Positions 42,438 through 51,123 of a stretch of DNA of 64,000 nt are shown in pieces (the stretch's first letter is position 1; every line of letters begins with the position of its first letter). This stretch comes from CAYOWK01 sp964407665 (GTDB lineage: Bacteria; Pseudomonadota; Alphaproteobacteria; Caulobacterales; Hyphomonadaceae), in contig CAYOWK010000017.1 in NCBI GenBank assembly GCA_964407665.1, positions 1-64,000 on the forward strand, written 5' to 3'. Below the pieces are notes generated by a model. That model worked only from the letters and a program-made list of their open reading frames with translations, was not told where the DNA came from and did no database searches. The position numbers were made by a program, and so were the translations under genes.

Positions 42438-44651
42438 GTGTTGCGTCTGACCTGCGTGGCGACTGCGGTCGTCGCACTTACCGCTGGAGCGTCCTTTGCC
42501 CAGCAGGCGTCTGCGCCTGCGGCGATGGACCCCATGACGTCCGACCCCTCTACGGCAGACGACGTTTTTCTCTCCGCGACCGATCTCGTCATTGACGAAG
42601 AAAAGAGCATCTACACTGCCCAGGGCAATGTGGAGGTGCGCGTCGACGGACGGGTGCTGCGCGCGGACCGCGTCATCTACGACCTGAACAACCAGAACCT
42701 GCGCGCCCAGGGCAATGTCCAGATTTCCGACTCCACCGGCACCGTACAGTTCGCCGACGAGATCGAGATGGACGACGAGTTCCGGAATGGTTTCGCCACC
42801 CGCTTCTCGTCCCGCATGCCGAACAACACCCTCGTCACGGCGGCTTCGGCGGTCCGGGTCGACGGTGTCAGCAATACCCTGCAGCAGGTCATCTACACGG
42901 GCTGCCCGATCTGTACGGACGAGAACGGCAAGACCCCCACGTGGGCGCTGCGGGCCCGCCAGGCGGAGCAGAACTCCAACACCCAGATGATCACCTATCA
43001 GGACGCAGTGCTGGAAATCGCAGGCGTGCCGGTTCTCTACGTCCCCTACTTCGCCCACCCCGACCCGAACTCGAAGCGCCGCAGCGGCCTGCTGGTGCCG
43101 GACGCAGGCTACTCCTCGCGCCTCGGCGCCTTTTACGAGCAGCCCTACTACTGGGCGATCTCGCCGTCGCAGGACCTTACGGTCTCCCCGCTGCTGATGA
43201 CGGACATCAATCCGCTCCTGAAGCTCAACTACCGCAAGCGCTTCTTCTCTGGCGAACTGGAGCTGGATGGCAGCTTCACCTACGGCAAGGACTTCGACTC
43301 CGACGGGGAGAAGTTAGGCGAGGATCGCTGGCGCAGCCACCTGTACGGCAGCGGCCTGTTTGACATCACCGAGCACTGGAAATGGGGGTTCGGCGTCGAG
43401 ACCCAGACAGACGACCTCTATGACTCACGCTACGACATCAACAACGAGGACGAATTGCGTGGCCTCTATTCCAGCCAGAGGCGGCAGCTGCTCAGCCAGC
43501 TGTATGTGACGGGTCAGGACACCGACTACTATGTCGAATCGGGCCTGCTCTCCTTCCAGGGTCTGCGCGAGTTCGACAATGACGGGCAGATCCCGAAGGT
43601 CGCGCCGACGCTGTTCGCCGAAAAGGTCTTTGACTTTGGCCGGAACGGACAGGTCTCCGCCAACCTCTCCACCGCCGCGCTCTTCCGCGAGGAAGCGCAG
43701 ACCCTTCCCAACGGCGACATCGTCAAGGACACCGCCCGCGCCACCACCTCGGTGCAGTGGGAGAACCAGTACATCATGGGACTGGGGGTCGTGTTCGAGC
43801 CCTTCGCCTTCGGCCGCGGCGATGTCTATCGCATCGACAACGGTACGGACGATGCGGTCACCCCCTCCCGGCTGCTGGGTCTCGCTGGCGGCACGGCTCG
43901 CTGGCCATTCATCCGGCGCGGCGAAAAGGTCGACATCATTGTCGAGCCGATCGTCATGGCCGCCTACGGCTCCGACAAGGCGAACGACATGGAGATCCCG
44001 AACGAGGATTCCCTGGTCTTCGAGGTCGACGACGGCAACATTTTCCGCCCGAACCCCAACTCCGGCTTCGATCTCTGGCAGGGCGGCGCACGCGCTGCCG
44101 CGGGCCTCAGTGTCAGCGCAAGATGGGGACGGGACATGGAGCTGGCGGGCATGATCGGCCGCCGCTGGCAGGAGCAGGCCGACCCCCAGTTCACCCCCCT
44201 TTCCAACCTGTCCGGCTCCAAATCGGACTATGTCGCGACCGTGAAGGCCGAGTTCGGCAAGCCGCTGCGCCTCGACGCCCGTGTCCGCTTTGACGACGAT
44301 TTCGAGTTCAACCGCATCGACACAGGTCTGCGGACCGAGGCCTGGCGGTTCAATGGCTCCGCACGCTACTTCCAGGTCGCCAGCAATTCGGCAGGACAGG
44401 CCGACGAGGGTCTGGTATTCGATGCGGGCTTCAAGATCACGAACCGCTGGTCCGCCATCATCCGGGACCAGCGCGACATCACCGCCGGCCGGGACATCCG
44501 GTTCGGCGTTGGCTTCCTCTACCGCGACGATTGCTCATACTTCGAGATCCTGTACGAGCGGGTCGGCACGGAAGACCGCACGATCGGCCCGTCGGAAAAC
44601 ATCGGCTTCCGGTTCGCGCTGACGGGCCTCGGCGACGGCGGGGATTACTAG
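42438..44651 (+). CDS. lptD: LPS-assembly protein LptD
   Basis: 737 residues from the GTG at 42438 (GGGAG upstream); an earlier ATG at 42279 lies in holC. Signal peptide VAALTAGASFAQQ-type (VVALTAGASFAQ). The N-terminal OstA jellyroll (SIYTAQGNVEVRVDGRVLRA, IYDLNNQNLRAQGNVQISD) precedes a 26-strand barrel with the typical PYYWAISPSQDLTVSPLL. Cysteines in TGCPICTDENGK and RDDCSYFEI fit the structural disulfide pair. It inserts LPS in the outer leaflet with LptE. Followed by surA. Confidence 0.95.
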   Translation: MLRLTCVATAVVALTAGASFAQQASAPAAMDPMTSDPSTADDVFLSATDLVIDEEKSIYTAQGNVEVRVDGRVLRADRVIYDLNNQNLRAQGNVQISDSTGTVQFADEIEMDDEFRNGFATRFSSRMPNNTLVTAASAVRVDGVSNTLQQVIYTGCPICTDENGKTPTWALRARQAEQNSNTQMITYQDAVLEIAGVPVLYVPYFAHPDPNSKRRSGLLVPDAGYSSRLGAFYEQPYYWAISPSQDLTVSPLLMTDINPLLKLNYRKRFFSGELELDGSFTYGKDFDSDGEKLGEDRWRSHLYGSGLFDITEHWKWGFGVETQTDDLYDSRYDINNEDELRGLYSSQRRQLLSQLYVTGQDTDYYVESGLLSFQGLREFDNDGQIPKVAPTLFAEKVFDFGRNGQVSANLSTAALFREEAQTLPNGDIVKDTARATTSVQWENQYIMGLGVVFEPFAFGRGDVYRIDNGTDDAVTPSRLLGLAGGTARWPFIRRGEKVDIIVEPIVMAAYGSDKANDMEIPNEDSLVFEVDDGNIFRPNPNSGFDLWQGGARAAAGLSVSARWGRDMELAGMIGRRWQEQADPQFTPLSNLSGSKSDYVATVKAEFGKPLRLDARVRFDDDFEFNRIDTGLRTEAWRFNGSARYFQVASNSAGQADEGLVFDAGFKITNRWSAIIRDQRDITAGRDIRFGVGFLYRDDCSYFEILYERVGTEDRTIGPSENIGFRFALTGLGDGGDY

Positions 44652-44818
44652 TCTGCCATTGGGACATGCGGGAACCACACCGGTTGTCCAGCCGGCGTGG
44701 CCCCGATTGTACGCCGTTCCCCGCATCCACCTGCAATTCCACTGATATTCGGGCCATCCGCCACGTTGCATGCAGGGCGGTTGGTTCGCTATTAGAGGGC
44801 CTCGACAATAGTGACGGG

Positions 44819-44837
44819 GGCCGTTCCGGCCTTTTTT
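44819..44837 (+). terminator. Hairpin with T-run between lptD and surA
   Basis: GGCCG-TTC-CGGCC followed directly by TTTTTT. The stem is only five pairs but GC-only. It sits 30 bases before the surA start codon, so it may end lptD messages or attenuate read-through into surA. A separate surA promoter would then be needed. Confidence 0.55.
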
Positions 44838-44866
44838 CTGCCGTTTGGGCTGATCAGGGTAGAGTG

Positions 44867-46120
44867 ATGAAACGAGTCCTCGCGATCTTGCTCCCGGCCC
44901 TGCTTGCCGCCGGTCCCGCTGCGGCCCAGCAGGCCCCCGCCTCGCCGCCTCGCGGTCAGGTGGTGGAAGCGCGCGCCGCCCTCGTAAACGACGAGCCGAT
45001 CTCCCTGTCCGACGTGCGCAAGCGCATGCAGCTGATCCTCATGAGCTTCGGCGGCCAGCCGGACGAAGAAGCCATGGTCCAGGCCCAGCAACAGGCCATC
45101 GACAGCCTCATCGAGGAAAAGATCCAGGTCCAGGAGTTCCGCAAGCTGGCGAAGGACGCCACCATTGAGGACGAGGAAATCAACCAGCGTCTCGCCGCGA
45201 TTGCCCAGCGCAACGGCCAGACCCTTGAGGCCTTCACCGCCGGCCTCGCCCAGCGGGGCGTAAGCATCCAGTCCCTGCGGGCCCAGCTCCAGGCCGACAT
45301 TGCATGGTCCAACCTGATCGGCGGCCGTTTCGGTCGCCAGGTCCGCGTCTCGGAAGCGCGGGTCGACGAGGCCATGCGCCGCCTGCAGGAGAGCCTCGAC
45401 AAGCCGCAATACCACGTGGCCGAGATCTTCCTCTACGCCCCGGACGCCGGATCGCGCACCAACGCCATGGCCCGCGCCGTGACGCTGAAGAGCCAGATTG
45501 AGCAGGGCGCCCCGTTCGAACAGGTCGCCATGCAGTTCTCGGCCTCTCCCAGCGCGTCGACCGGCGGCGACCTTGGCTGGATGTCGCGCGGCGACATGCG
45601 TCCGGAATTCGTGGCCGCTGTTGAAAGCGCCAAGCCCCCGGGCGTGATCGACCCCATCGAAACCGAGGGCGGCGTCTATCTGCTCGCTGTGATCGGCAAG
45701 CGCGAACCCGCCGATCCGAACGCCTCCATTCTGTCGATCAAGCAGGCTGTTGCCTCCGGCGATAATGCCGTCGCGAAGCTCCAGCAGCTCAAGAGCCGCA
45801 ACCTGAAGTGCCCCGCCGTCGCCGCTGCAGCCTCCGAGATCGGCGATATCACGGTTACAGACATCAACGGCGTCAGCCAGTCCGACCTGACCCCCGAAGT
45901 TCGCGTCGCCGTCGAACCCCTCCAGGCCGGCCAGTCGACGAACCCTCTCGATGTCCGCTCCGGCAAGGCCGTCCTCTTCATCTGCGAACGTCAGGTCGGC
46001 GGCGCACAGATGCCGACGCGCGACGCCATTAAGGACCGCCTTTTCGACCAGGAGATCGGCATGCTTGCGGATCGCTACCTCCGCGACCTCAAGCGCGACG
46101 CCACGATCATTCGGCGCTGA
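44867..46120 (+). CDS. surA: Periplasmic chaperone / peptidyl-prolyl isomerase SurA
   Basis: 417 residues from the ATG at 44867; the longer frame from 44531 lies in lptD. Signal peptide ends GPAAAQ. SurA N-domain (ARAALVNDEPISLSDVRKRM, AIDSLIEEKIQVQEF) and one parvulin domain (QYHVAEIFLYAPDAG ... GGDLGWMSRGDMRPEF) then a degenerate second one. It escorts outer-membrane proteins, including LptD, to the BAM complex. The neighbourhood lptD-surA-pdxA-rsmA is conserved. Confidence 0.94.
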   Translation: MKRVLAILLPALLAAGPAAAQQAPASPPRGQVVEARAALVNDEPISLSDVRKRMQLILMSFGGQPDEEAMVQAQQQAIDSLIEEKIQVQEFRKLAKDATIEDEEINQRLAAIAQRNGQTLEAFTAGLAQRGVSIQSLRAQLQADIAWSNLIGGRFGRQVRVSEARVDEAMRRLQESLDKPQYHVAEIFLYAPDAGSRTNAMARAVTLKSQIEQGAPFEQVAMQFSASPSASTGGDLGWMSRGDMRPEFVAAVESAKPPGVIDPIETEGGVYLLAVIGKREPADPNASILSIKQAVASGDNAVAKLQQLKSRNLKCPAVAAAASEIGDITVTDINGVSQSDLTPEVRVAVEPLQAGQSTNPLDVRSGKAVLFICERQVGGAQMPTRDAIKDRLFDQEIGMLADRYLRDLKRDATIIRR

Positions 46121-46128
46121 CGGGCGCT

Positions 46129-46146
46129 GCGCTCCGAAAGGAGCGC
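46129..46146 (+). other. GAAA-tetraloop hairpin between surA and pdxA
   Basis: GCGCTCC-GAAA-GGAGCGC forms a perfect 7-bp stem capped by a stable GNRA tetraloop, 8 bases after the surA stop. Only GGTTCTC follows, so it is not a classical terminator. It may protect the surA message or set the pdxA-rsmA level. Confidence 0.45.
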
Positions 46147-46204
46147 GGTTCTCATCGAACACAACAGCTACCCCACGATGGCAGATCGTGCTTTAGGCTA
46201 GCGA

Positions 46205-47212
46205 ATGACCTCGCGCCTCCCCCTTGCCTTGACCCTGGGCGATCCCGCCGGCGTCGGCCCCCAGATCGCGTGGGAGGCCTGGCGCCGCCGCCAGCCCGGT
46301 GACCGGCCATTCTACGTCATTGCTCCGCCCTACATGATGACGCCCTTCTCCAATGGCGAGTACGGCGCACTGATCCCGACCCCGGCGCACGCCGCCGAGG
46401 CGTTCGAGACCAGCCTTCCGGTCTTCCCCCTTGCCGTTGACGGCGCCGCTCCCGAGGCCGGCGTACCCGATGTCGCCACCGCTCCCGCCATCATCGGCTC
46501 GATCAACAAGGCCGTGCAGCACGTGAAGCAGGGCTTCGCCGCCGCCGTCGTCACCAATCCCATCTCGAAGTCCCTGCTCAAGCAGGCGGGCTTCGCCCAT
46601 CCCGGCCACACCGAATACCTCGCCGAGCTCGCCGCAGACGGCGGCCAGGCGCCGCTTCCTGTGATGATGCTGGTCGGCGGCGGCCTGCGCGTCGCGCTCG
46701 CCACCATCCACCGCCCCCTCGCCAGCGTCTCCGCCGGCCTGACCCCAGACCTCATCGAGCGCGTCGCCCGCATCGTCGATGGCGCGATGCGCCGCGACTT
46801 CGGCATGCCCACCCCCCGCATCGGCCTCTGTGGCCTCAACCCCCATGCCGGGGAAGACGGCATGCTGGGCCGCGAGGAGATCGATATCATCAACCCCGCC
46901 GCCCGGCGCCTGCGCGCCGAAGGGCTCGACATCTCGGATGCCCGCCCCGGCGACACCATCTTCCACGAGACGCTCGGCGGCCGCTTCGACGCCGTCATCG
47001 CAATGTATCACGACCAGGGCCTGATCCCGGTGAAGACGCTCGACATCTGGGGCGGCGTCAACGTCACGCTCGGCCTGCCCTTCATCCGCACCTCGCCAGA
47101 CCACGGCACGGCCTACGACGCCGCCGCCTCGCGCTCAGCCAAACCCGACAGCCTGATCGCCGCCCTCAGACTGGCCGACCGGATGGCGACGGCCCGGGCG
47201 TCCGCATCATGA
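46205..47212 (+). CDS. pdxA: 4-hydroxythreonine-4-phosphate dehydrogenase
   Basis: 335 residues. Metal-binding His residues are visible in HPGHTEYLAEL, NPHAGEDGMLGREE and AMYHDQGLIPVKTL. Begins LALTLGDPAGVGPQIAWEAW. Catalyses NAD-dependent oxidation in pyridoxal-5'-phosphate synthesis. The TGA overlaps the rsmA ATG (ATGA), so the two are coupled. Confidence 0.96.
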   Translation: MTSRLPLALTLGDPAGVGPQIAWEAWRRRQPGDRPFYVIAPPYMMTPFSNGEYGALIPTPAHAAEAFETSLPVFPLAVDGAAPEAGVPDVATAPAIIGSINKAVQHVKQGFAAAVVTNPISKSLLKQAGFAHPGHTEYLAELAADGGQAPLPVMMLVGGGLRVALATIHRPLASVSAGLTPDLIERVARIVDGAMRRDFGMPTPRIGLCGLNPHAGEDGMLGREEIDIINPAARRLRAEGLDISDARPGDTIFHETLGGRFDAVIAMYHDQGLIPVKTLDIWGGVNVTLGLPFIRTSPDHGTAYDAAASRSAKPDSLIAALRLADRMATARASAS

Positions 47213-48036
47213 GAACCGACCTCACCCCCGGCGCCGCGAAGAAATCCCTCGGCCAGCACTTCCTGTTCGACCGCGACCTTCTCAAGCGCATCGTCCGCTG
47301 CGGGGGCTCCGTCGCCGGACGCACGGTGATCGAGGTTGGTCCCGGCCCTGGCGGCCTCACCCGCGCGCTGCTCGACGACGGCGCCGAAAAGCTCATCGCC
47401 ATCGAGATGGACGAGCGCTTCGCCAACGGCCTGCTCGCCTGGCCGGAAGCAGCCGGCGGACGCCTTATCGTGCACCGCGCCGACGCCCTCGAGATAGACG
47501 AACCCGCCCTGCTGGCATCTGCAGGCGTCACCGGCCCGGCGATGATCGTCGCCAACCTGCCCTACAATGTCGGCACGCCGCTGCTTGTAAAATGGCTCAA
47601 GGCGCGCGCGGCGCCTGAAGGCTGGCGCGGCACGATGGTGCTGATGTTCCAGAAGGAAGTCGCCCAGCGCATCTGCGCCGCTCCGGACGACAACCACTAC
47701 GGCCGCCTCGCCGTGCTGTCGCAGGCCGTCACCCGCCCTCACTTCGCGCTCACCATCCCGCCCGGCGCCTTCCGTCCGCCGCCCAAGGTCGAAAGCGCCG
47801 TCGTCGTCTTCGACCCGCTCCCGCCCGAAGCCGCCTACAGCCATCTCGACGCGCTGGAAAAAGTCACTGCCTCAGCCTTCGGCCAGCGCCGCAAGATGCT
47901 CCGTGCCGCCCTCAAGACCCTCACCGGCGGCGTCGCCGCGCTTGAAGCCGCCGGCATCGACCCCACCCGCCGCGCCGAAACCCTGACGCAGGCAGAATTC
48001 CGGACGCTGGCGACGGCGTGGCGGAACCGCCCATAG
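47209..48036 (+). CDS. rsmA: 16S rRNA (adenine1518/1519-N6) dimethyltransferase
   Basis: 275 residues. KSLGQHFLFDRDLLKRIV at the start, SAM motif VIEVGPGPGGLTRALL, and the catalytic NLPYNVGTPLL. Dimethylates two adjacent adenosines in the 16S rRNA helix 45 late in 30S assembly. It overlaps pdxA and is followed by a convergent serine hydrolase two bases away. Confidence 0.97.
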   Translation: MRTDLTPGAAKKSLGQHFLFDRDLLKRIVRCGGSVAGRTVIEVGPGPGGLTRALLDDGAEKLIAIEMDERFANGLLAWPEAAGGRLIVHRADALEIDEPALLASAGVTGPAMIVANLPYNVGTPLLVKWLKARAAPEGWRGTMVLMFQKEVAQRICAAPDDNHYGRLAVLSQAVTRPHFALTIPPGAFRPPPKVESAVVVFDPLPPEAAYSHLDALEKVTASAFGQRRKMLRAALKTLTGGVAALEAAGIDPTRRAETLTQAEFRTLATAWRNRP

Positions 48037-48038
48037 CC

Positions 48039-49172
48039 TCAACGGTCGGGAAGATCCGGCCCGGTATCGACGCTCCGAGCGCCAATCTTCGCTGCAGGAA
48101 TGATCCCGTCCGCAAGCAGGCTGTTCAGCCCCGCCTGATGGACATTGTCCCGGTCACCCGCGTCGTTCGACGTCATCACCACGGTCAGCCCCAGACTGGG
48201 CACGACGTAGACCATCTGCCCGCCATAGCCTCTCGCATACTTCACCGGATGGCCCCTCGCCTCGTCGAGAAACCATCCATAGCCATACGCATCGCCGCTC
48301 CAGGGCGACACTGTGCGGGGATGCCAGCTTTCCTCGATCCAGCTCGCCGGCAGCACCTGCACGTCTCCGACGCGTCCGCCGGTCCGGTAGAGCTCGCCGA
48401 AGCGGGCCAGCCCCTGGGGCGACATCAGCATGTTGTTGCCGCCGAAATAGACGCCCTGGGGATCGCGCTGCCACGGTGGTATCTGCACGCCGAGCGGCTC
48501 AGCCAGCCACTCCTCCGCGAGCGCATGCGTGCTCCGCCCCGACGCTCTGGTCAGCATCGCGGACATGATGTGTGAGCTGCCGGTCGAATAGAGCATCCGC
48601 CCGCCGGGCTCATCCTCGAAGGGCTGCGAGAGCGCGTACCGGACCCAGTTCGGGCTCGCCACCCAGCGACCGTAGTTGCCGCCCGACGTCCGCTCCAGCC
48701 CCGCCTGCATCGACAGCAGATGGCCAACCGTCACCTCAGCCAGCCGTGGATCCGGACTGTCCGGCGCATCCGCCCCGAGAACCGACATCACCGGCTGGTC
48801 GACCCCCTCCAGAACCCCACGCTCAATTGCAATGCCGACAAGCGCCGACAGCACCGTCTTCGAGGCCGACTTGATGTTGACCGCGCTGTCGAGCGCGGGC
48901 CCGCCATTGAAGCGATGCTCCGCCAGCACCTCGCCATCGCGCATTACAAGCAAACCGCGCAGACGCGGTAGCTCCCCCGCCGCCTCAACCATCGCAGCCA
49001 TCGAGGCAGCATCGAGACCGGTGGTTGCCACCGCCTGCACGGCTTCCGGCTGCACAGCCGACGCGCCCACGTCAGCGCCCGGAGGCGCGCCGCGCTGACA
49101 GCCGGCCAGCAGCAACGCGCCAGCGGAGAGGCTCAGCGAAACCAGAATGGCCTGGGCTTGGATGCGCATCAT
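48039..49172 (-). CDS. Serine hydrolase (beta-lactamase family), lipoprotein
   Basis: 377 residues with a lipobox (LSAGALLLAGCQRG). Class-C-like motifs: S-x-x-K as SASK in NIKSASKTVLSALVG, then YSTGSSHIM with the Tyr motif, and a late HPVKYARGYGGQMVYVVPSL. Secreted hydrolase of esters or D-amino acid peptides, substrate unknown. A weak ribosome site makes the exact start uncertain (two adjacent Met codons). It interrupts the otherwise conserved rsmA-gmk order. Confidence 0.85.
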   Translation of the reverse strand: MMRIQAQAILVSLSLSAGALLLAGCQRGAPPGADVGASAVQPEAVQAVATTGLDAASMAAMVEAAGELPRLRGLLVMRDGEVLAEHRFNGGPALDSAVNIKSASKTVLSALVGIAIERGVLEGVDQPVMSVLGADAPDSPDPRLAEVTVGHLLSMQAGLERTSGGNYGRWVASPNWVRYALSQPFEDEPGGRMLYSTGSSHIMSAMLTRASGRSTHALAEEWLAEPLGVQIPPWQRDPQGVYFGGNNMLMSPQGLARFGELYRTGGRVGDVQVLPASWIEESWHPRTVSPWSGDAYGYGWFLDEARGHPVKYARGYGGQMVYVVPSLGLTVVMTSNDAGDRDNVHQAGLNSLLADGIIPAAKIGARSVDTGPDLPDR

Positions 49173-49239
49173 GAAGGACTCTACGCGCGCAACGCCCTCA
49201 CGCCCCGCAGCCCCGGATCAAAATGAGGTGACTGCGAGT

Positions 49240-49282
49240 GCGGCTGGCTCAACGGCGCCCCAGCCGCTCCGATCACTTTTTT
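49240..49282 (+). terminator. Hairpin and T-run in the 239-base gap before the small membrane protein gene
   Basis: GCGGCTGG and CCAGCCGC (49240-49247, 49260-49267) form an 8-bp stem with a 12-base loop; TTTTTT follows nine bases later. It may be a terminator but no plus-strand gene ends just before it. Apart from this I see nothing in 49173-49411. Confidence 0.3.
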
Positions 49283-49411
49283 GCAGCGCCGGTCTCGGCG
49301 CCCCGCGCATGTTGTTCGCCAACCCAAACCAGGCCACCCGGCGTGTACGGCTGATGCTGAAATCCGCCCGCATCAATCCGCCGTACTGGATTCAGTGCCT
49401 GGGGTGCGCCG

Positions 49412-49753
49412 ATGTTACTGATCTCACTGTCCCTCAATATTCTGGTGCTCGTCCCGGTTCTGTTCGCTCTGGCGGCTAACGGGAGGGCAGCAGAATCGGC
49501 CTGGGGCGCGGATACGCCAGCGCGCAGGATCCTCGCCGCAGTCTACGCGGCGATACTGGTCGCCAGCGTCATCCTGCTCGTGGCTCATCTGCTGAACCGG
49601 GACGTCGCGGGACAGGCTCAGGCGCTGCTGGGTCTGCAGGTGGTCTACAAGCTTCTGACCGCGCCTCTGGTTGGACTTCGCAACCCGGTTGTCCTGTCCA
49701 ACCTGTTCATCGCAGCCATTCACGCCATCACGCTGTTTGCTATGGCGAGCTGA
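49412..49753 (+). CDS. Small four-helix membrane protein, unknown
   Basis: 113 residues with four hydrophobic stretches (LLISLSLNILVLVPVLFALA, ILAAVYAAILVASVILLVAH, ALLGLQVVYKLLTAPLVG, PVVLSNLFIAAIHAITLFAM). No family recognised. The start has no strong ribosome site. The coding bias looks like the neighbours, so it is probably real. Located between the serine hydrolase and the inserted 218-residue gene, on the opposite strand from both. Confidence 0.65.
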   Translation: MLLISLSLNILVLVPVLFALAANGRAAESAWGADTPARRILAAVYAAILVASVILLVAHLLNRDVAGQAQALLGLQVVYKLLTAPLVGLRNPVVLSNLFIAAIHAITLFAMAS

Positions 49754-49758
49754 GCGTC

Positions 49759-49791
49759 CCCCTTCGACTCATCCCGCCGCCGGCCACCCTC
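49759..49791. repeat. Remnant copy of the gmk 3' end (direct repeat, left copy)
   Basis: CCCCTTCGACTCATCC at 49759-49774 is identical to 50476-50491, the last codons of gmk, and the next 17 bases still match at about 14 positions with one gap. The two copies are 717 bp apart and bracket the unrecognised 218-residue gene. This looks like the scar of an insertion at the gmk end or a tandem duplication. Confidence 0.7.
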
Positions 49792-49812
49792 GAGGAAAGG
49801 CAGCAGCAAGGC

Positions 49813-50469
49813 CTAGTCGGTCGCAGACCCCGCGATCACCACGAGCCGCCGGGTCGACGGCGTATAGATCGAGAACAGGAACACGCCCCACCACTCCATG
49901 CCGGCCTGGAAGTCAGGGGAAACCTCCACGAGTCCGGGACTCGCCCAGTCGCGAATGTCATGCCTGGCTTCCGGCGGCAGGAGGAAGTCCCGAATAGCGT
50001 TGAAGAGCGACTGCACCTCTGCCGGGCGCGCGTGCAAGCCATATGGAGGACGCGTAAACGCATACGCGAACTGGCCCCCTGATCCCGCTTCGGGAATGGG
50101 TGCCCCCCCGCTGGAAACCCGGACTCCTTGAAGCTGCTTCAGCCTGGGATCGACAAGGTCTCGCTCGTCCTCGGTACGCCACGTGCCCAATTGCATCAGA
50201 TCGCCGCTGGTTAGGTCGTACCAATCGCCGAAGAATTTGGGCTGCTTGATTGGGCGCGATCCCAGCTCGCGCAGTTTGGCCAGATCAGGATCCCGGAGAA
50301 GAGTACCTATCGCGGAGGCAATGGTCTCTTCGTCGCCGTCCGTATCGGAATAGGCCGCGAAATGCAGTACGCCGCCGATCTTCCAGTACCGCTTGAACTC
50401 ACGTGGCAACTCGACGGATCGCTGACGCCAGACTTCAGGCAGATCAGGCACCCGCGCCGCTTTCGCCAC
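49813..50469 (-). CDS. Unrecognised 218-residue soluble protein
   Basis: 218 residues from the GTG at 50469, three bases after the gmk stop, with AAGGGGTAGGG from the gmk end acting as ribosome site. No signal peptide or membrane segment. It is rich in Trp and Tyr (FKRYWKIGGVLHFAAY, FFGDWYDLTSGDLMQL, WWGVFLFSIYTPSTRRLVVI). No family recognised. It sits downstream of gmk on the same strand and is framed by a direct repeat of the gmk 3' end, so it seems to have been added to this operon. Its G+C looks somewhat lower than its neighbours by eye. Confidence 0.7.
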   Translation of the reverse strand: MAKAARVPDLPEVWRQRSVELPREFKRYWKIGGVLHFAAYSDTDGDEETIASAIGTLLRDPDLAKLRELGSRPIKQPKFFGDWYDLTSGDLMQLGTWRTEDERDLVDPRLKQLQGVRVSSGGAPIPEAGSGGQFAYAFTRPPYGLHARPAEVQSLFNAIRDFLLPPEARHDIRDWASPGLVEVSPDFQAGMEWWGVFLFSIYTPSTRRLVVIAGSATD

Positions 50470-50472
50470 GCC

Positions 50473-51123
50473 CTACCCCTTCGACTCATCCAGCAGCCGG
50501 TCCACCATCTTGCCCAGCGACGCGCGCACGCGCCGCGCGCGTTCGGCGATCAGGATGGACCGCAGTTCGAGGAAGGCCGTGTCGAGATTGTCGTTCACCA
50601 GCGCGTAGTCGTATTCGCCCCAGCGCAGGATATCGTCGTGGGCGCCCGCCAGACGCGCCGCCACGGATTGCGCGTCCGATCCGGCGCGCCCCTCAAGCCG
50701 TGCGCGCAATTGCGGGATCGACGGCGGCAGGATGAACACCGAGACCACATCGCCCGGCCGCTGCGTCTTCAGCGCCCGCGCGCCCTGCCAGTCCACGTCG
50801 AACACCACGTCGACGCCCGACACCAGCTTGGCCTCCACCTCGCTGCGCGGCGTGCCGTAATAGTTCCGGTGCACCTTGGCCCACTCCAGGAACTCGTCCC
50901 GGTCGATCATCTGCTCGAACGCCTCGGTGGTCTTGAAGTGGTAGTCCACCGTGTCGGATTCGCCCTGCCGGATGGTGCGCGTCGTCGCCGACACCGAGAG
51001 GCTCACGCCCGGCACCTCGGAGATGATCCGGCGGCACAGCGTCGTCTTGCCCGCCCCCGAAGGGCTGGAGATCACGAACATCAGCCCGCGCCGGACGCGA
51101 TCAGCCTGGCGTTCACTCGACAT
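50473..51123 (-). CDS. gmk: Guanylate kinase
   Basis: 216 residues. P-loop SSPSGAGKTTLCRRI, then SATTRTIRQGESDTVDYHFK, FLEWAKVHRNYYGTPRSEVE, and VVFDVDWQGARALK, all of the guanylate kinase family. Converts GMP to GDP. The start overlaps the yicC stop by 11 bases. The 3' end of the gene appears again as a remnant at 49759. Confidence 0.97.
   Translation of the reverse strand: MSSERQADRVRRGLMFVISSPSGAGKTTLCRRIISEVPGVSLSVSATTRTIRQGESDTVDYHFKTTEAFEQMIDRDEFLEWAKVHRNYYGTPRSEVEAKLVSGVDVVFDVDWQGARALKTQRPGDVVSVFILPPSIPQLRARLEGRAGSDAQSVAARLAGAHDDILRWGEYDYALVNDNLDTAFLELRSILIAERARRVRASLGKMVDRLLDESKG

Noticed and set aside
44652..44818. Possible tRNA in the gap after lptD
   Set aside because: Small stems exist but no acceptor/T-arm/anticodon arrangement could be built.
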